Of a stretch of 64,000 bases of DNA, positions 34,218 to 43,615 are shown piece by piece (position 1 is the first letter of the stretch; each line of letters begins with the position of its first letter). Below the pieces are notes generated by a model. That model was not told the DNA's origin, searched no databases, and saw nothing but the letters and a program-made list of their open reading frames with translations. The stretch is taken from positions 1 to 64,000 of the forward strand of contig JAXMBZ010000009.1 of the NCBI GenBank assembly GCA_046349615.1, in the 5' to 3' direction. The DNA is from JADJNY01 sp046349615. Lineage in GTDB: Bacteria > Planctomycetota > UBA1135 > GCA-002686595. Position numbers and translations under genes: made by a program.

Positions 34218-37200
34218 GCGCCCGCGCGGAACGTGTAGCGGCCCGCGCGCACTTCGAGCACGGCCTTGCCGTCCTTGCGGCTCGTGACGCGCACGTCCTT
34301 GGAGTCCGCCGGGATCGGCGCGCCGCCCTCGGTGAGCGCGGCGTTCTCGGCCGCGGGGAGCACGACGGTCGCGCTCGTGTTCGCGGGCACGAGCACCTCG
34401 AGCTCGAACGCGCCGTTCGATTTCGTCCACGCGGCCTCGACGCGGCCCGCGATCGAGTCGTACGCGCCCCGGGCGTGCGTCACCTTCTCCGTCGGCGCGG
34501 GCGCGACGAAGAAGTGCTTCCAACCCGGCGCCTTCTCGTCCGGCCGCATCCCGACGAGCCAGCCCATCATCCACTCGCCGATCGAGCCGAACGCGAAGTG
34601 GTCGAACGAGTTCATGCCGGGATCGGCGAACCCGCGTCCGGGCACGAACCCGTCGCGCCGCTCCCACATCGTCGTCGCGCCTTGTCCGACCTGCCAACCG
34701 AGCGCGGGGAAACGCGTCTCGCACGCGATGCCGTCCGCGGGGACGCCGGCGCGAGAGAGCTCGATCAGCGCGCGATGCGTCGTCAGGAAACCGGTCGTGA
34801 GTTGGTTCCCGCGCGCCTTCACGTCCGCGAGCAGGTGCTCGACCAGCTTGGCGCGCTGGAACTCGGGGACGAGGTCCCATGCGAGTGCGAGCACGTACCC
34901 CGCCTGCGCGCCGCCGACGAACTTCGAGTCGACGTCGAAGTACTTCTGCGCGAATGCGTTCGCCACGCTGACCGCGTAGTCGCCGTACGTCGTCGACTGA
35001 CCCGCGGGCATCCCTTGGTAGACCAAGGACGGCGTCTCGTCGCCGTTCACCGTGAGCGCGATCTTCGACATGAGCTTCGTCGTCGCGCGGAGCTGCGCGG
35101 TCGCAAAGGCGTCCTTGCCGATCTCGCAGCCCTCCTGCTTCCAACCTTCGCCGACGATCGTGCTGCCGTTGAGCCAATCGCCGTAGTCGTTGCCACGCTG
35201 GTTCTCCCAAACGTATTGGCGGTTGTAGTTCATCACGTAGTCGACGTGGTGCTGCATCGCGATGAAGTGGCGCTCGAGCAAGCGCCGGTCGCCATAGTTC
35301 ACGTACGCGGTCCACGGCACGCTGACGCCCGCGTCGCCCCAACCCGGCGCGCCCGTGAAGCGGTCGCCCGAACCGAACGGATGCGGCGCGAAGTCGGGGA
35401 AGCGCCCGTCGCGTCCAGCGGCGTCGCGCACGTCCCACGCCCACTTGCCGACGAACGCAGCGAGGTCCATCTGGTACAGCGCGGTCTGCGCGAAGGCGCC
35501 GAAGTCGCCGAGCCAGCCGAGGCGTTCGTCGCGCTGCGGGCAATCCGTCGCGATGCCCGTGAGGTTCCCCGCGAGCGAGTTGCGCGCGTTGCGCCACAGA
35601 GCGTCGAGCACGGGCTCCGACGACGCGAAGGTCGCCGTTTCGCGCGCGCTCGTCCGCACGACGCGCGCGACGAGATCGCCCGGCGCGGGCTTCGAAGCGA
35701 GCCCCGTGAGCTCGACGTAGCGGAACCCGTGGAGCGTGAAGCGCGGCTCCCACGTCTCGCGCGCGCCGCCGCGCAACACGTAGCGGTCGGTCTGCTGCGC
35801 GGTGCGCAGGTTCTCGACGTACAGCTTCCCCTGCGCGTCGAGCATCTCGCCGTGGCGGAGCACGACGGTCGTGCCGGCGGCGCCCGAGCACGCGATGCGG
35901 CACCGTCCGGTCACGTTGCGACCGAAGTCCGCGATGTACGTCCCCGGCGCGGGCTCGGTGATCGCGACGGGCGCGAGCTCCTCCGTCACGCGCATCGGCT
36001 CGCTCGGCTGCCAGTAGATGCCCTCGTCCGGCGCACCGACCTCCTCGACGGCGACCCAGTCCTTCGCGTCGTAGTTGGGCTGATCCCAACCCGCGAGTTC
36101 GCGGCGCGCGTCGTACGTCTCACCGTCGAGCAGATCGTCCGCGCGGATCGGGCCCTCGATCGTCGAGCGCCAGTCGCGACCGGTCACGACGCGCGTGCGC
36201 GTGCCGTCCTGCAATTCGGCCTCGATCTGCACGAGGCACAGCGGCTTGTCGCCGTAGAGCCCGCGCTTCGGGAAGCCGGGGATGCGGTCGGCGAGCCCGA
36301 TGCGTCCGGCATACCAACCGTCGCCGAGCACGAGGCCTGCCGCGTTGCGGCCCTTCTGCAAGAGCGACGTGACGTCGTACGCCTGGTACTGGACGTGGCC
36401 GTCGTAGCGCGTCCATTCGGGCGCGAGCACGTGATCACCGACGACGCTCCCGTTCAGGTGGAGCTCGTAGAGCCCGAGCGTGGTGACGTACGCCGTCGCG
36501 CGCTTCACGCCGGCGGCGAGCTCGAACTCCGTGCGCAGGTGCGGCGCCGGCGGCAGCGGGACGACGATCGCGTCGTGCGACTTCGTGTCGCCGTCGATCA
36601 GGTTCTGGAGCCCCCACCCGTCGCCCTCGACCGAGTCGCTGGTCGTGATCGTCGCGCCGTGCGAGACGACCTGGCCGTGATCGAGGAGCTCGATCTCGGA
36701 GAGCGCGACGCCGTAGCCGCCGTCCGGGAGCTTCGGCAGTTTGAGGAAGCCGAAGCGCACGTAGCGGATGCTCATGCGCGACTGCAGGTCGTGCGTCTTC
36801 GGCTGATCGCCGGGGTTCTTCACGTCGAACGTCGTCTCGTCGACGACGTGGATCGGCATCTTCTTGAGGAAGGTCGGCTCGTCGGCGATCCACACGCGGT
36901 ACTGGAGCGGGAAGAGGTAGCCCGGCCCGGCCTTCGGGTCGTCGTACGGATGCGCCGGATGGAAGCGCACCGTGTCGAACACGCGCTGCTGGCCGAAGTC
37001 GAGCTGCACCCACACCATGTCGTCCTCGGCTGCGCGCTTCGAGCTCTTCCAACCGTGGTGCTTGGGCTTCGACGTCTCGACCGGCCGTGGATCCGCGATC
37101 CACGTCCCGTGCCAATCGCTCGTCGCGAGCGGCCCCATGCTCCACGTCGCGGGCTCGCTCCACGGCGACGCCGCGCCGGCCGCGTCGAACGTGCGCACGC

Positions 37201-37747
37201 GCCACCAATACGTGCGGTCGAAGACGAGCGCCGGCCCGCCGTACTCGATCTGGTTCGTCGCGCTCGAGGTCGTGCGCCCGGGGTTCCACACGTCCGCTTC
37301 GCCGGCGAGGAGCTTCGCGCGATCGGACGCGACGGCGAGCTCGTACGCGCTCTGCACCGCGCCGCGACGCGGGTCGTCGACTTCCCACGAGAGCCGCGGC
37401 TTCGGCTCGCCGACGCCGAGCGGGTCGACGAGGTACTCGAGACGAAGACGCTTCGGTGCGCGCGCGCCGTCCTCGACCGGCGCGGGCGAATGGGAAGAGG
37501 CCACCGCATTCGACGCTTCCGTCTCGGTCGGAGCCCGCGACTCGGAGCTCGGAGCAGACGGCGCTCCCACGTTCACGTCGGCCGACGCCGTCGTCGCGTC
37601 AACGGTCGGCGAGACCGAGTTCGCGACCTCCTCCACGTTCGGCGTCGCGGCGGGCGCGCGAACGTCCACGCGCGGCGCCGAGCTGGCGCACGTGGAAAGA
37701 AGTGCCGGGACGATCGCGCTCGATACGAAACGGTGGAACTTGCTCAT
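34214..37747 (-). CDS. Alpha-L-rhamnosidase, glycoside hydrolase family 78
   Basis: A 1177-residue exported glycosidase. The signal (FVSSAIVPALLSTC) may end in a lipobox; a 60-residue Ser/Ala/Thr/Pro linker follows. The N-terminal half contains the fibronectin-like and beta-sandwich domains of the family, with WNPGRTTSSATNQIEYGG and LYELHLNGSVVGDHVLAPEWT. The catalytic (alpha/alpha)6 domain carries DCPQRDERLGWLGD near residues 731-745, which includes the acidic active site. Expected reaction: hydrolysis of terminal alpha-L-rhamnose from plant or algal polysaccharides. It is much longer than minimal family members because of an inserted beta domain (about residues 250-390). Confidence 0.92.
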   Translation of the reverse strand: MSKFHRFVSSAIVPALLSTCASSAPRVDVRAPAATPNVEEVANSVSPTVDATTASADVNVGAPSAPSSESRAPTETEASNAVASSHSPAPVEDGARAPKRLRLEYLVDPLGVGEPKPRLSWEVDDPRRGAVQSAYELAVASDRAKLLAGEADVWNPGRTTSSATNQIEYGGPALVFDRTYWWRVRTFDAAGAASPWSEPATWSMGPLATSDWHGTWIADPRPVETSKPKHHGWKSSKRAAEDDMVWVQLDFGQQRVFDTVRFHPAHPYDDPKAGPGYLFPLQYRVWIADEPTFLKKMPIHVVDETTFDVKNPGDQPKTHDLQSRMSIRYVRFGFLKLPKLPDGGYGVALSEIELLDHGQVVSHGATITTSDSVEGDGWGLQNLIDGDTKSHDAIVVPLPPAPHLRTEFELAAGVKRATAYVTTLGLYELHLNGSVVGDHVLAPEWTRYDGHVQYQAYDVTSLLQKGRNAAGLVLGDGWYAGRIGLADRIPGFPKRGLYGDKPLCLVQIEAELQDGTRTRVVTGRDWRSTIEGPIRADDLLDGETYDARRELAGWDQPNYDAKDWVAVEEVGAPDEGIYWQPSEPMRVTEELAPVAITEPAPGTYIADFGRNVTGRCRIACSGAAGTTVVLRHGEMLDAQGKLYVENLRTAQQTDRYVLRGGARETWEPRFTLHGFRYVELTGLASKPAPGDLVARVVRTSARETATFASSEPVLDALWRNARNSLAGNLTGIATDCPQRDERLGWLGDFGAFAQTALYQMDLAAFVGKWAWDVRDAAGRDGRFPDFAPHPFGSGDRFTGAPGWGDAGVSVPWTAYVNYGDRRLLERHFIAMQHHVDYVMNYNRQYVWENQRGNDYGDWLNGSTIVGEGWKQEGCEIGKDAFATAQLRATTKLMSKIALTVNGDETPSLVYQGMPAGQSTTYGDYAVSVANAFAQKYFDVDSKFVGGAQAGYVLALAWDLVPEFQRAKLVEHLLADVKARGNQLTTGFLTTHRALIELSRAGVPADGIACETRFPALGWQVGQGATTMWERRDGFVPGRGFADPGMNSFDHFAFGSIGEWMMGWLVGMRPDEKAPGWKHFFVAPAPTEKVTHARGAYDSIAGRVEAAWTKSNGAFELEVLVPANTSATVVLPAAENAALTEGGAPIPADSKDVRVTSRKDGKAVLEVRAGRYTFRAGA

Positions 37748-37828
37748 CGGAATCCGTGGAAGCGGGTCGAGCCGTGGACGATACCATGCGCCTTCGCCGC
37801 GGACGATCGCGGCCGGAGCACCCCCCGC

Positions 37829-38779
37829 GTGGATCCGCAATCGTCCTGGTTCGAGGTTTCGCGCTCGCGCGAACGCAAGAAGGCGAACGAGCACGGGCTC
37901 GTCCTCCAGGCGGTCGGCATCCAGACCGGCGTCATGCACGCGGAAGGGACGTGGATCGTGCTCGCGAAGCCCGAGGACCTCGAGCGCGCGCGAGCTGAGC
38001 TCCAACGCTACGACCGCGAGAACGTCGGTTGGCCGCCGCGCGAGGCTTCGCCGCGCCCGATTTCGCAGGGGCTCTGGGCGGCGCTCGCGTACGCGACGCT
38101 GCTCGCCTGGCTCCACGTCTGGAGGTTGAACGACCAGTTCGGCGTCGCGTGGCTCGCGGACGGACGTTCGGACGCGGACCGCGTCGCGCACGGTGAGTGG
38201 TGGCGCGCGATCACCGCCCTGACGCTGCACGGCGACGCGGCGCACCTGATCGGCAACATCGTGTTCGGCTGCACGTTCGGCGTCATCCTCGCGCATTCGA
38301 TCGGTGTCGGGCTCGCGTGGAGCTCGTTCCTCGTCGCGGGCGCGATCGGGAACCTCGTCAACGCGTGGATCCAGCCCGACGCGCACGCTTCGATCGGCGC
38401 GTCGACGGCCGTGTTCGGCGCGCTCGGCACGCAGGTCGCGTACGAGTGGATGAAGCGGCGCGAGCTCGCGTATCCGACGCTGCGCAAGTGGGCGCCGGTG
38501 ATCGGCGGCATCGCGTTGCTCGGCTGGCTCGGCACCGGCGGCACGTTCCGCGAGGGCGCGACGACGCGCGAGAACATGCGCGTGCTCGACGAGGCGATGT
38601 CGAAGATCGACGTGCTCGCGCACGTCACGGGCTTCGCGAGCGGGATCGTGCTCGGCGTGCTGCTCGGCCTGCGCAAGCGGCGCTGGTGGTTGACGCCGAC
38701 GTGGCAGATCACGCTCGCGATCGTGCCGCTCGCCGTCGTGGCGGCCGCCTGGTTCGTCGCCGTCCGCCACGGAGGGTGA
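37829..38779 (+). CDS. Rhomboid-family intramembrane serine protease
   Basis: A 316-residue membrane protein. A soluble N-terminal segment (about 70 residues, HGLVLQAVGIQTGVMHAEG) precedes the rhomboid core. The core has HGDAAHLIGNIVFG (oxyanion His and Asn), the catalytic serine in IGASTAVFG, and the catalytic His in HVTGFASG. The chosen start is the GTG at 37829 (VDPQSSWFEVS); ATG codons are not available nearby. Rhomboids cleave membrane helices of other proteins. It is divergent from the rhamnosidase over 81 bases. Confidence 0.87.
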   Translation: MDPQSSWFEVSRSRERKKANEHGLVLQAVGIQTGVMHAEGTWIVLAKPEDLERARAELQRYDRENVGWPPREASPRPISQGLWAALAYATLLAWLHVWRLNDQFGVAWLADGRSDADRVAHGEWWRAITALTLHGDAAHLIGNIVFGCTFGVILAHSIGVGLAWSSFLVAGAIGNLVNAWIQPDAHASIGASTAVFGALGTQVAYEWMKRRELAYPTLRKWAPVIGGIALLGWLGTGGTFREGATTRENMRVLDEAMSKIDVLAHVTGFASGIVLGVLLGLRKRRWWLTPTWQITLAIVPLAVVAAAWFVAVRHGG

Positions 38780-38803
38780 GCTCGGACGGGCGCGCGCCGT
38801 GCC

Positions 38804-39820
38804 TCACGAGCGGAGCTTCCTGACGAGCTCCGCCTCGCGCTCGCGCGTCAGCCCCGAACGCCACGCGTGGTTCGCCTCGCGCGTGCGCTCCCACGCCAGC
38901 ACGTCGCGCAGCGTGTCGCCCGCGGCCCGCGGCGCGAAGCCGTGCGCGCGGGCCTTCGCCGTCGAGATCGCGTGGACGCCTTCGTTGCCCGGCGGCGGCC
39001 AGAGCGGGAGGTCCTTCCACGGCGCGACCTCGTGCTCGAGGAGCCACTCGGGCCGCGCCCACGCGAACGTCGCGGCGCCGCCCGTGATCGCCTTCGCCGC
39101 GTGGAGGAGCTCTTCGAACGTGTCGCAACCGCGCGTGCCCGCGACGTTGTAGACGCCGCCGTGCCCGTCCTCGACGAGCTTCACGACGAACGCGCCCAGG
39201 TCGCGCACGTCGACGAACTGCACAGGCTGATCGCGCGGCTCGGGCGCGAGCACCTCGCCGCCGTCCGCGACGCGTGCGATCCAATAAGGCAGCCGGTCGC
39301 TGCGGTCGCCCGCGCCGACGATCACGTGCGGACGCACGACCGCGCCGCGCTCCTTCATGCGTTCGAGGACGAGCTTCTCGCACGCCGCCTTCATCGGCCC
39401 GAAGTTCTCGTAGCCCGCGCCGACGTCCTCGAGGTCGCCGTCCTTCGAGCGCGCGCTCGGCGCGAGCGGCTCCGTCTGGAGCGGCGCCGTTTCGTCGACA
39501 CCGGAGCTCGAGAGGTCCGCGTAGACGGACACGGACGAGACGAAGAGCCACATCCCCGCGTTCGGCGCGACGACCTCGAGCGCCTCGCGCACGAGCCGCG
39601 GTTTCTCGACGTAGGTGTCGATCACCGCGTCGAACGTACGTCCCTTCAGCGCCGCGAGGTCCTTCGTGTCGCGATCGCCGCGCAGCTTCTCGACGCCCGG
39701 GAACAGCTCGGGGTTCGTCTTGCCGCGGTTGAAGAGCGTGACCGTATGCCTGCCCGCGAGCGCTGCTTCGACGATCGCCGGGCCGACGTAGCGCGTGCCG
39801 CCGAGGACGAGGAGCTTCAT
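38804..39820 (-). CDS. NAD-dependent epimerase/dehydratase-like protein
   Basis: A 338-residue extended short-chain dehydrogenase. It begins MKLLVLGGTRYVGPAIVEAAL (NAD-binding Gly motif), then LFNRGKTNPE and a VSSVSVYAD strand. The family's YxxxK catalytic pair is altered: the segment reads YENFGPMKAACEK, with Phe where relatives have Tyr immediately before GPxK. It resembles CSP41-like proteins, which often bind RNA or have lost redox activity. It overlaps no neighbour and converges with the rhomboid gene, 24 bases apart. Confidence 0.82.
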   Translation of the reverse strand: MKLLVLGGTRYVGPAIVEAALAGRHTVTLFNRGKTNPELFPGVEKLRGDRDTKDLAALKGRTFDAVIDTYVEKPRLVREALEVVAPNAGMWLFVSSVSVYADLSSSGVDETAPLQTEPLAPSARSKDGDLEDVGAGYENFGPMKAACEKLVLERMKERGAVVRPHVIVGAGDRSDRLPYWIARVADGGEVLAPEPRDQPVQFVDVRDLGAFVVKLVEDGHGGVYNVAGTRGCDTFEELLHAAKAITGGAATFAWARPEWLLEHEVAPWKDLPLWPPPGNEGVHAISTAKARAHGFAPRAAGDTLRDVLAWERTREANHAWRSGLTREREAELVRKLRS

Positions 39821-39974
39821 GTCGGGAGCGAACCGCACTCGGTTCCGGCACGCAAGCTCGGAAGCCGTCCGTGCACGCTTCGCCGCGCGAGTCGTACCGC
39901 CGCCGTACGCGCGCACGGGTTTTCGAGACCCTTGCGTGCCCTCGCGCGCGGTCGCGGGCATGCTGTGCCGCGCG

Positions 39975-41351
39975 ATGAACGAGTCCCCCGCCGCCGCACC
40001 GCCTCCCGCCCTCCTGCGGCGCTTCGTCGACCTCCGCGCCGGCGAGGGCGGGACGCTCCTGCTCTCGACGTTCGGCTTCTTCTGCGTGCTCGCGAGCTAC
40101 TTCGTGCTCAAGCCGCTGCGCGACGAGATCGGCATCGCGCGCGGGACGGAGAACCTCCCGTGGCTGTGGACCGGCACGCTCGGGGTGACGCTGCTGCTCG
40201 CGCCGCTCTTCGCGTGGCTCGTGTCGCGCTATCCGCGCCGCACGTTCCTTCCGACGACGTACCGGTTCTTCGCGGTGAACCTGATCGTGTTCGTCGCGCT
40301 CGCGAAGACGCTGCAGGGCGACGCGCTCGTCTGGACGCGCTACGCGTTCTACTTCTGGGTGTCGGCGTTCAACATGTTCGTCGTGTCGGTGTGGTGGGCC
40401 TTCATGGCCGACCTCTTCCGCCTCGAGCAGAGCCGCCGACTCTTCGGCAGCATCGCCGTCGGCGGCACGCTCGGCGCGATCGTGGGCGCCTGGTTCACCA
40501 AGACGTCGGTCGACCGGCTCGGCAGCTTGGGGCTGATGCTCGTCTCGGTCGTGCTGCTCGAGGTCGCCGCGCGGATCGCGCGCGCGCTCGCCGGCCGCAT
40601 CGAGGCGGCGCCGCGCGACGAGGCCGCGCCGCCGAGCGCTCCGGCGCGCGAGGCGAAGCCCGCGAATGCCTGGTCGGGCATGCAGCGCGTGTTGAGCTCG
40701 CCGTACCTGCGCGCGATCGGCGTCTACATCCTGCTGCAGACGCTCGCGTCGGCGTTCCTGAGCCTCCAGGTGAACCAACTCGTCCACGACGCGAAGAGCG
40801 GCGCGGCGGAGCGCACCGCGGCGTTCGCGAACCGCGACCTGTGGACGCAGCTCCTGACGCTCGGTCTGCAGCTCTTCGTCACCGGTCGCGTGATCGCGCG
40901 GCTCGGCGTGAGCGCGACGCTCGTGATCCAGCCGTTCGTCGCGATCGCGGGCTTCACGCTGCTCGCGTGGGCGCTGCCGGAGGAAGCGGCGCCCGGCGGC
41001 GGCTTCCCCGCGGACGACGCGCGGCTCGAGTTCGCGCTCTGGACCGTGATCGTGTTCGAAGCGCTCTTCCGCGCGACGCAGAACGGCTTCGCGCGTCCGG
41101 CGCGCGAGACGCTCTTCACCGTCGTCGATCGCGAGGAGAAGTACGCGTCGAAGAGCTTCCTGGACACGTTCGTGCTGCGCGGCGGCGACGTGCTGTTCGC
41201 GTGGGCCTTCAACGCGCTGCGCACCGGCGCCGCGCTGCCCGCGACGCTCGTCGCCGGCGCCGTGATCCCGTTCGCGGGCGGCTGGATGGCGCTCTCGTGG
41301 TTCCTCGGCAAGAAGCAGCAGCGCATCGCGGCCGAGCGCGACGCGCGGTGA
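39975..41351 (+). CDS. Nucleotide-translocase-like membrane transporter
   Basis: A 458-residue polytopic membrane protein with about 12 hydrophobic segments, resembling bacterial relatives of the ATP/ADP (NTP/NDP) exchanger family within the major facilitator group. Family stretches are YFVLKPLRDEIGI near the N terminus, VSVWWAFMADLF and RLFGSIAVGGTLGAIVGAW. A hydrophilic linker with many Ala/Pro/Glu lies in the middle. The substrate cannot be assigned; non-obligate-parasite relatives may move other solutes. The start is the ATG of MNESPAAAPPPALLRRF. Confidence 0.78.
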   Translation: MNESPAAAPPPALLRRFVDLRAGEGGTLLLSTFGFFCVLASYFVLKPLRDEIGIARGTENLPWLWTGTLGVTLLLAPLFAWLVSRYPRRTFLPTTYRFFAVNLIVFVALAKTLQGDALVWTRYAFYFWVSAFNMFVVSVWWAFMADLFRLEQSRRLFGSIAVGGTLGAIVGAWFTKTSVDRLGSLGLMLVSVVLLEVAARIARALAGRIEAAPRDEAAPPSAPAREAKPANAWSGMQRVLSSPYLRAIGVYILLQTLASAFLSLQVNQLVHDAKSGAAERTAAFANRDLWTQLLTLGLQLFVTGRVIARLGVSATLVIQPFVAIAGFTLLAWALPEEAAPGGGFPADDARLEFALWTVIVFEALFRATQNGFARPARETLFTVVDREEKYASKSFLDTFVLRGGDVLFAWAFNALRTGAALPATLVAGAVIPFAGGWMALSWFLGKKQQRIAAERDAR

Positions 41352-41383
41352 GCGCGCGCACTGCGCCGTGAGCGGCGTCCGCT

Positions 41384-41403
41384 GGGCGCGACGAAGCGCG
41401 CCC
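41384..41403. terminator. Hairpin between convergent genes
   Basis: A 7-bp GC stem (GGGCGCG with CGCGCCC) around a 6-base loop lies between the transporter and the esterase-like gene. No T-run; termination is inferred from position. Confidence 0.4.
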
Positions 41404-41448
41404 GGCGGCTCCGCCCGCTCGGATGCGATCGCGCGGCGAGCGCGCGCC

Positions 41449-43458
41449 CTACTTGGCCGGCAGCGGCGTCGCCGGGTGCGCGGCACCGAGCCACGCGACG
41501 CGGTCGAACTCCGCAAGCGTCGTCCCGCGCCGCAGGAGCGACAGCTCGCCGTACCACGCGACGTCGAGACTGCGCCGCAGGTGCTCCGTCGCGAGCCACA
41601 CGCGCGCCGCGCCCTTCGCGTCGAGCTTCTTCAAGTCGACGATCCCCGCGGGCTTGCCGGTGCGCGCGAACGCTTCCTCCAACGTGCCGGGAACGGGCTC
41701 CGCGAGCGCGAACTCCGCCGCGGGCGCGTTGCCCTTCGTCTCGATCGTGCCGTCGGGGAGGCGCGCGCGGCCCGCGCCGACGCAGAGCGCGATCGTCGCG
41801 TACGCGTCGCCGTGCTTCTGCTTCAAGTACCAGCCGAACGAGCCGTACTCGGCCTCGCCCTGCACGCCGACGAACGCGTTGCGCGCCCACACCATGGCCT
41901 TCGCGCCCTCGCCGCAGCGCGCGAGCATCCAGTCGAGGCGTTCGGGCATGAAGCGCTCGCGATCGCGCGTCGTCCAACCCTGACCCGCGAGGCGCAGCAC
42001 TTCCTCGCACGCGCCGAGCGTGCGCACGTGCTGGTGCGCGATCTGGTACTCGGCCTCGGGCACGCGCTGCACGTAGTTGTCGTGCTCGTCGGGGAAGACG
42101 CCGACGAGGTCGTTCATCATCAAGCGGAGCGACTCGCGGTCTTCCTCGTCGAAGCGCTCGTACGGCGGCAGGCCCTTGTCGTTGACGCTGCGGAACGCGG
42201 CCATCCACGACGCGAAGCGCTGACCGCCGATCATGTCGGCGCGCGGGTAGAAGTCGGTGAGCAGCAGCGCGGACGCGCGCGTGTGCGTCACGTCGAGACC
42301 GACGAGCTGGAGCTTCTTCTCGTGCTTGTCGTCCGCGTTCCACGCTCGCATCCACTGCACGAGTGCTTGGAACTCGGCGCAGCTCCACCCGCCCCACGAG
42401 AGCTCGCGGAAGAGCGCGTCGCCGTCGCCCTTGCCCTCGAGCACCCAGGCGTTCAGGTTCCACACCTCGCCGAACGGCGCGTCGATCGCGAGGAGCTGCA
42501 CGCCGTGCTGCTCGACGAGCGCGCGGAAGAGCTCCGCGCCGAACGCGAGCTCCTCGTGCGTGCCGCGCAGCGCATCGCCGAGGCCGACGACGCGCGCGGA
42601 ACCGAGTTGCTTCGCGAGCGCGCCGGCGTCGATCGGCGAAGCGGCGACGTCCATGCGCTCGCCGGGCGGCGCGGTGCGCGCGAGCGCGAGCGCGGCGCCG
42701 AGCTCCACGGCGAGCTCCTTCGACACGACGCCGCCGACCGTCGTCAACGGCGATGCGAGCGTCAATCGGTGCCCCGTCGGCCCGACGCGATCCTGCCAAT
42801 CCGAGCGCAGCCCGTTCGACTCCGCGAACGCGTGCCACGTGCCGCGCGGGAGCGTGATCGCGAAGCGCCCCTCCGCGTCCGTCTCCGCGTGGAGCATCGC
42901 GCCGTCCTCGCGGCGCTCGACGTGCACGAGCGCGCCCTTCACGCCCGCTCCGTCCGCGCCGACGACGTTGCCGCCGAAGGGCAGGTCGACGTCCTGGTAG
43001 GCGAGTTCGCACGTCGCGCCCTCGGCGGGTCGCGCGCGCGGGACGAGCGCCGTGCGCGGCTTCGCGTCGGCGCCGCGGCCGAGCACGCTGACCGAGTAGA
43101 GCCCGTCGTCGAGTTGGAGCGCGAACGCGCCCTTCGCGTCCGTCGTCGCGCGCGCGACGAGCGGGAAGAGCTCCGAGTCCGCGCCGAGCGGCGACGCGAC
43201 GACCTCGAGGCCGGCGACGGGCTCGTCCGCGTCCGAGACGACGCGGCCGTTCAAGCTCGCGACGCGGCGGCCGACGAGGCTCCATTCCACCTTGTGGTCG
43301 TCGCGGACCGACACGCTCTTCGCGGGCGCCTGTCCGAACGCGCACGCGGCCGTGCAGGCGAGGGCGAGGGCGAGCGCCGTCGCGCGCGGGAACGATCGTC
43401 GTGCACGCGGGAGCGCGCGCGGAGTGGAGGGCGTCGAAGGGGAGGCGTTCTCGTTCAT
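41449..43458 (-). CDS. Erythromycin-esterase-like protein with Ig-like repeats, probably inactive
   Basis: A 669-residue exported protein. The start gives a signal segment (RATALALALACTAACAFGQ). Residues 45-260 are two carboxypeptidase-regulatory-like beta-sandwich repeats (LNGRVVSDADEPVAGLEVVA and FGGNVVGADGAGVKGALVHV). The rest resembles the erythromycin esterase superfamily, but the signature GEAxHGTxE reads GDALRGTHE, and the later WAHNxH position is WARNAF, so the catalytic His and Glu are missing. A binding role is more likely than esterase activity. It is divergent from the peptide transporter. Confidence 0.78.
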   Translation of the reverse strand: MNENASPSTPSTPRALPRARRSFPRATALALALACTAACAFGQAPAKSVSVRDDHKVEWSLVGRRVASLNGRVVSDADEPVAGLEVVASPLGADSELFPLVARATTDAKGAFALQLDDGLYSVSVLGRGADAKPRTALVPRARPAEGATCELAYQDVDLPFGGNVVGADGAGVKGALVHVERREDGAMLHAETDAEGRFAITLPRGTWHAFAESNGLRSDWQDRVGPTGHRLTLASPLTTVGGVVSKELAVELGAALALARTAPPGERMDVAASPIDAGALAKQLGSARVVGLGDALRGTHEELAFGAELFRALVEQHGVQLLAIDAPFGEVWNLNAWVLEGKGDGDALFRELSWGGWSCAEFQALVQWMRAWNADDKHEKKLQLVGLDVTHTRASALLLTDFYPRADMIGGQRFASWMAAFRSVNDKGLPPYERFDEEDRESLRLMMNDLVGVFPDEHDNYVQRVPEAEYQIAHQHVRTLGACEEVLRLAGQGWTTRDRERFMPERLDWMLARCGEGAKAMVWARNAFVGVQGEAEYGSFGWYLKQKHGDAYATIALCVGAGRARLPDGTIETKGNAPAAEFALAEPVPGTLEEAFARTGKPAGIVDLKKLDAKGAARVWLATEHLRRSLDVAWYGELSLLRRGTTLAEFDRVAWLGAAHPATPLPAK

Positions 43459-43615
43459 CGTGTGGGCTCGGAGGGCGAGCGACCATTTCACCGGTCGAAG
43501 CGCGCAGGACAAGCACGACGTTCGACCTACCTCGCTCGTGGGGGCTCCGCTACGCTCTCCGAGCACTTCCCGTTGGAAGTGTCGCACCGCGATCCCCCCC
43601 GCCCGAGGAGCCCGC

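Noticed and set aside
37829..38779. Rhombosortase acting on the secreted C-terminal modules
   Set aside because: The modules have no GlyGly-CTERM tail (no transmembrane helix or basic end), so they are not expected rhombosortase substrates.
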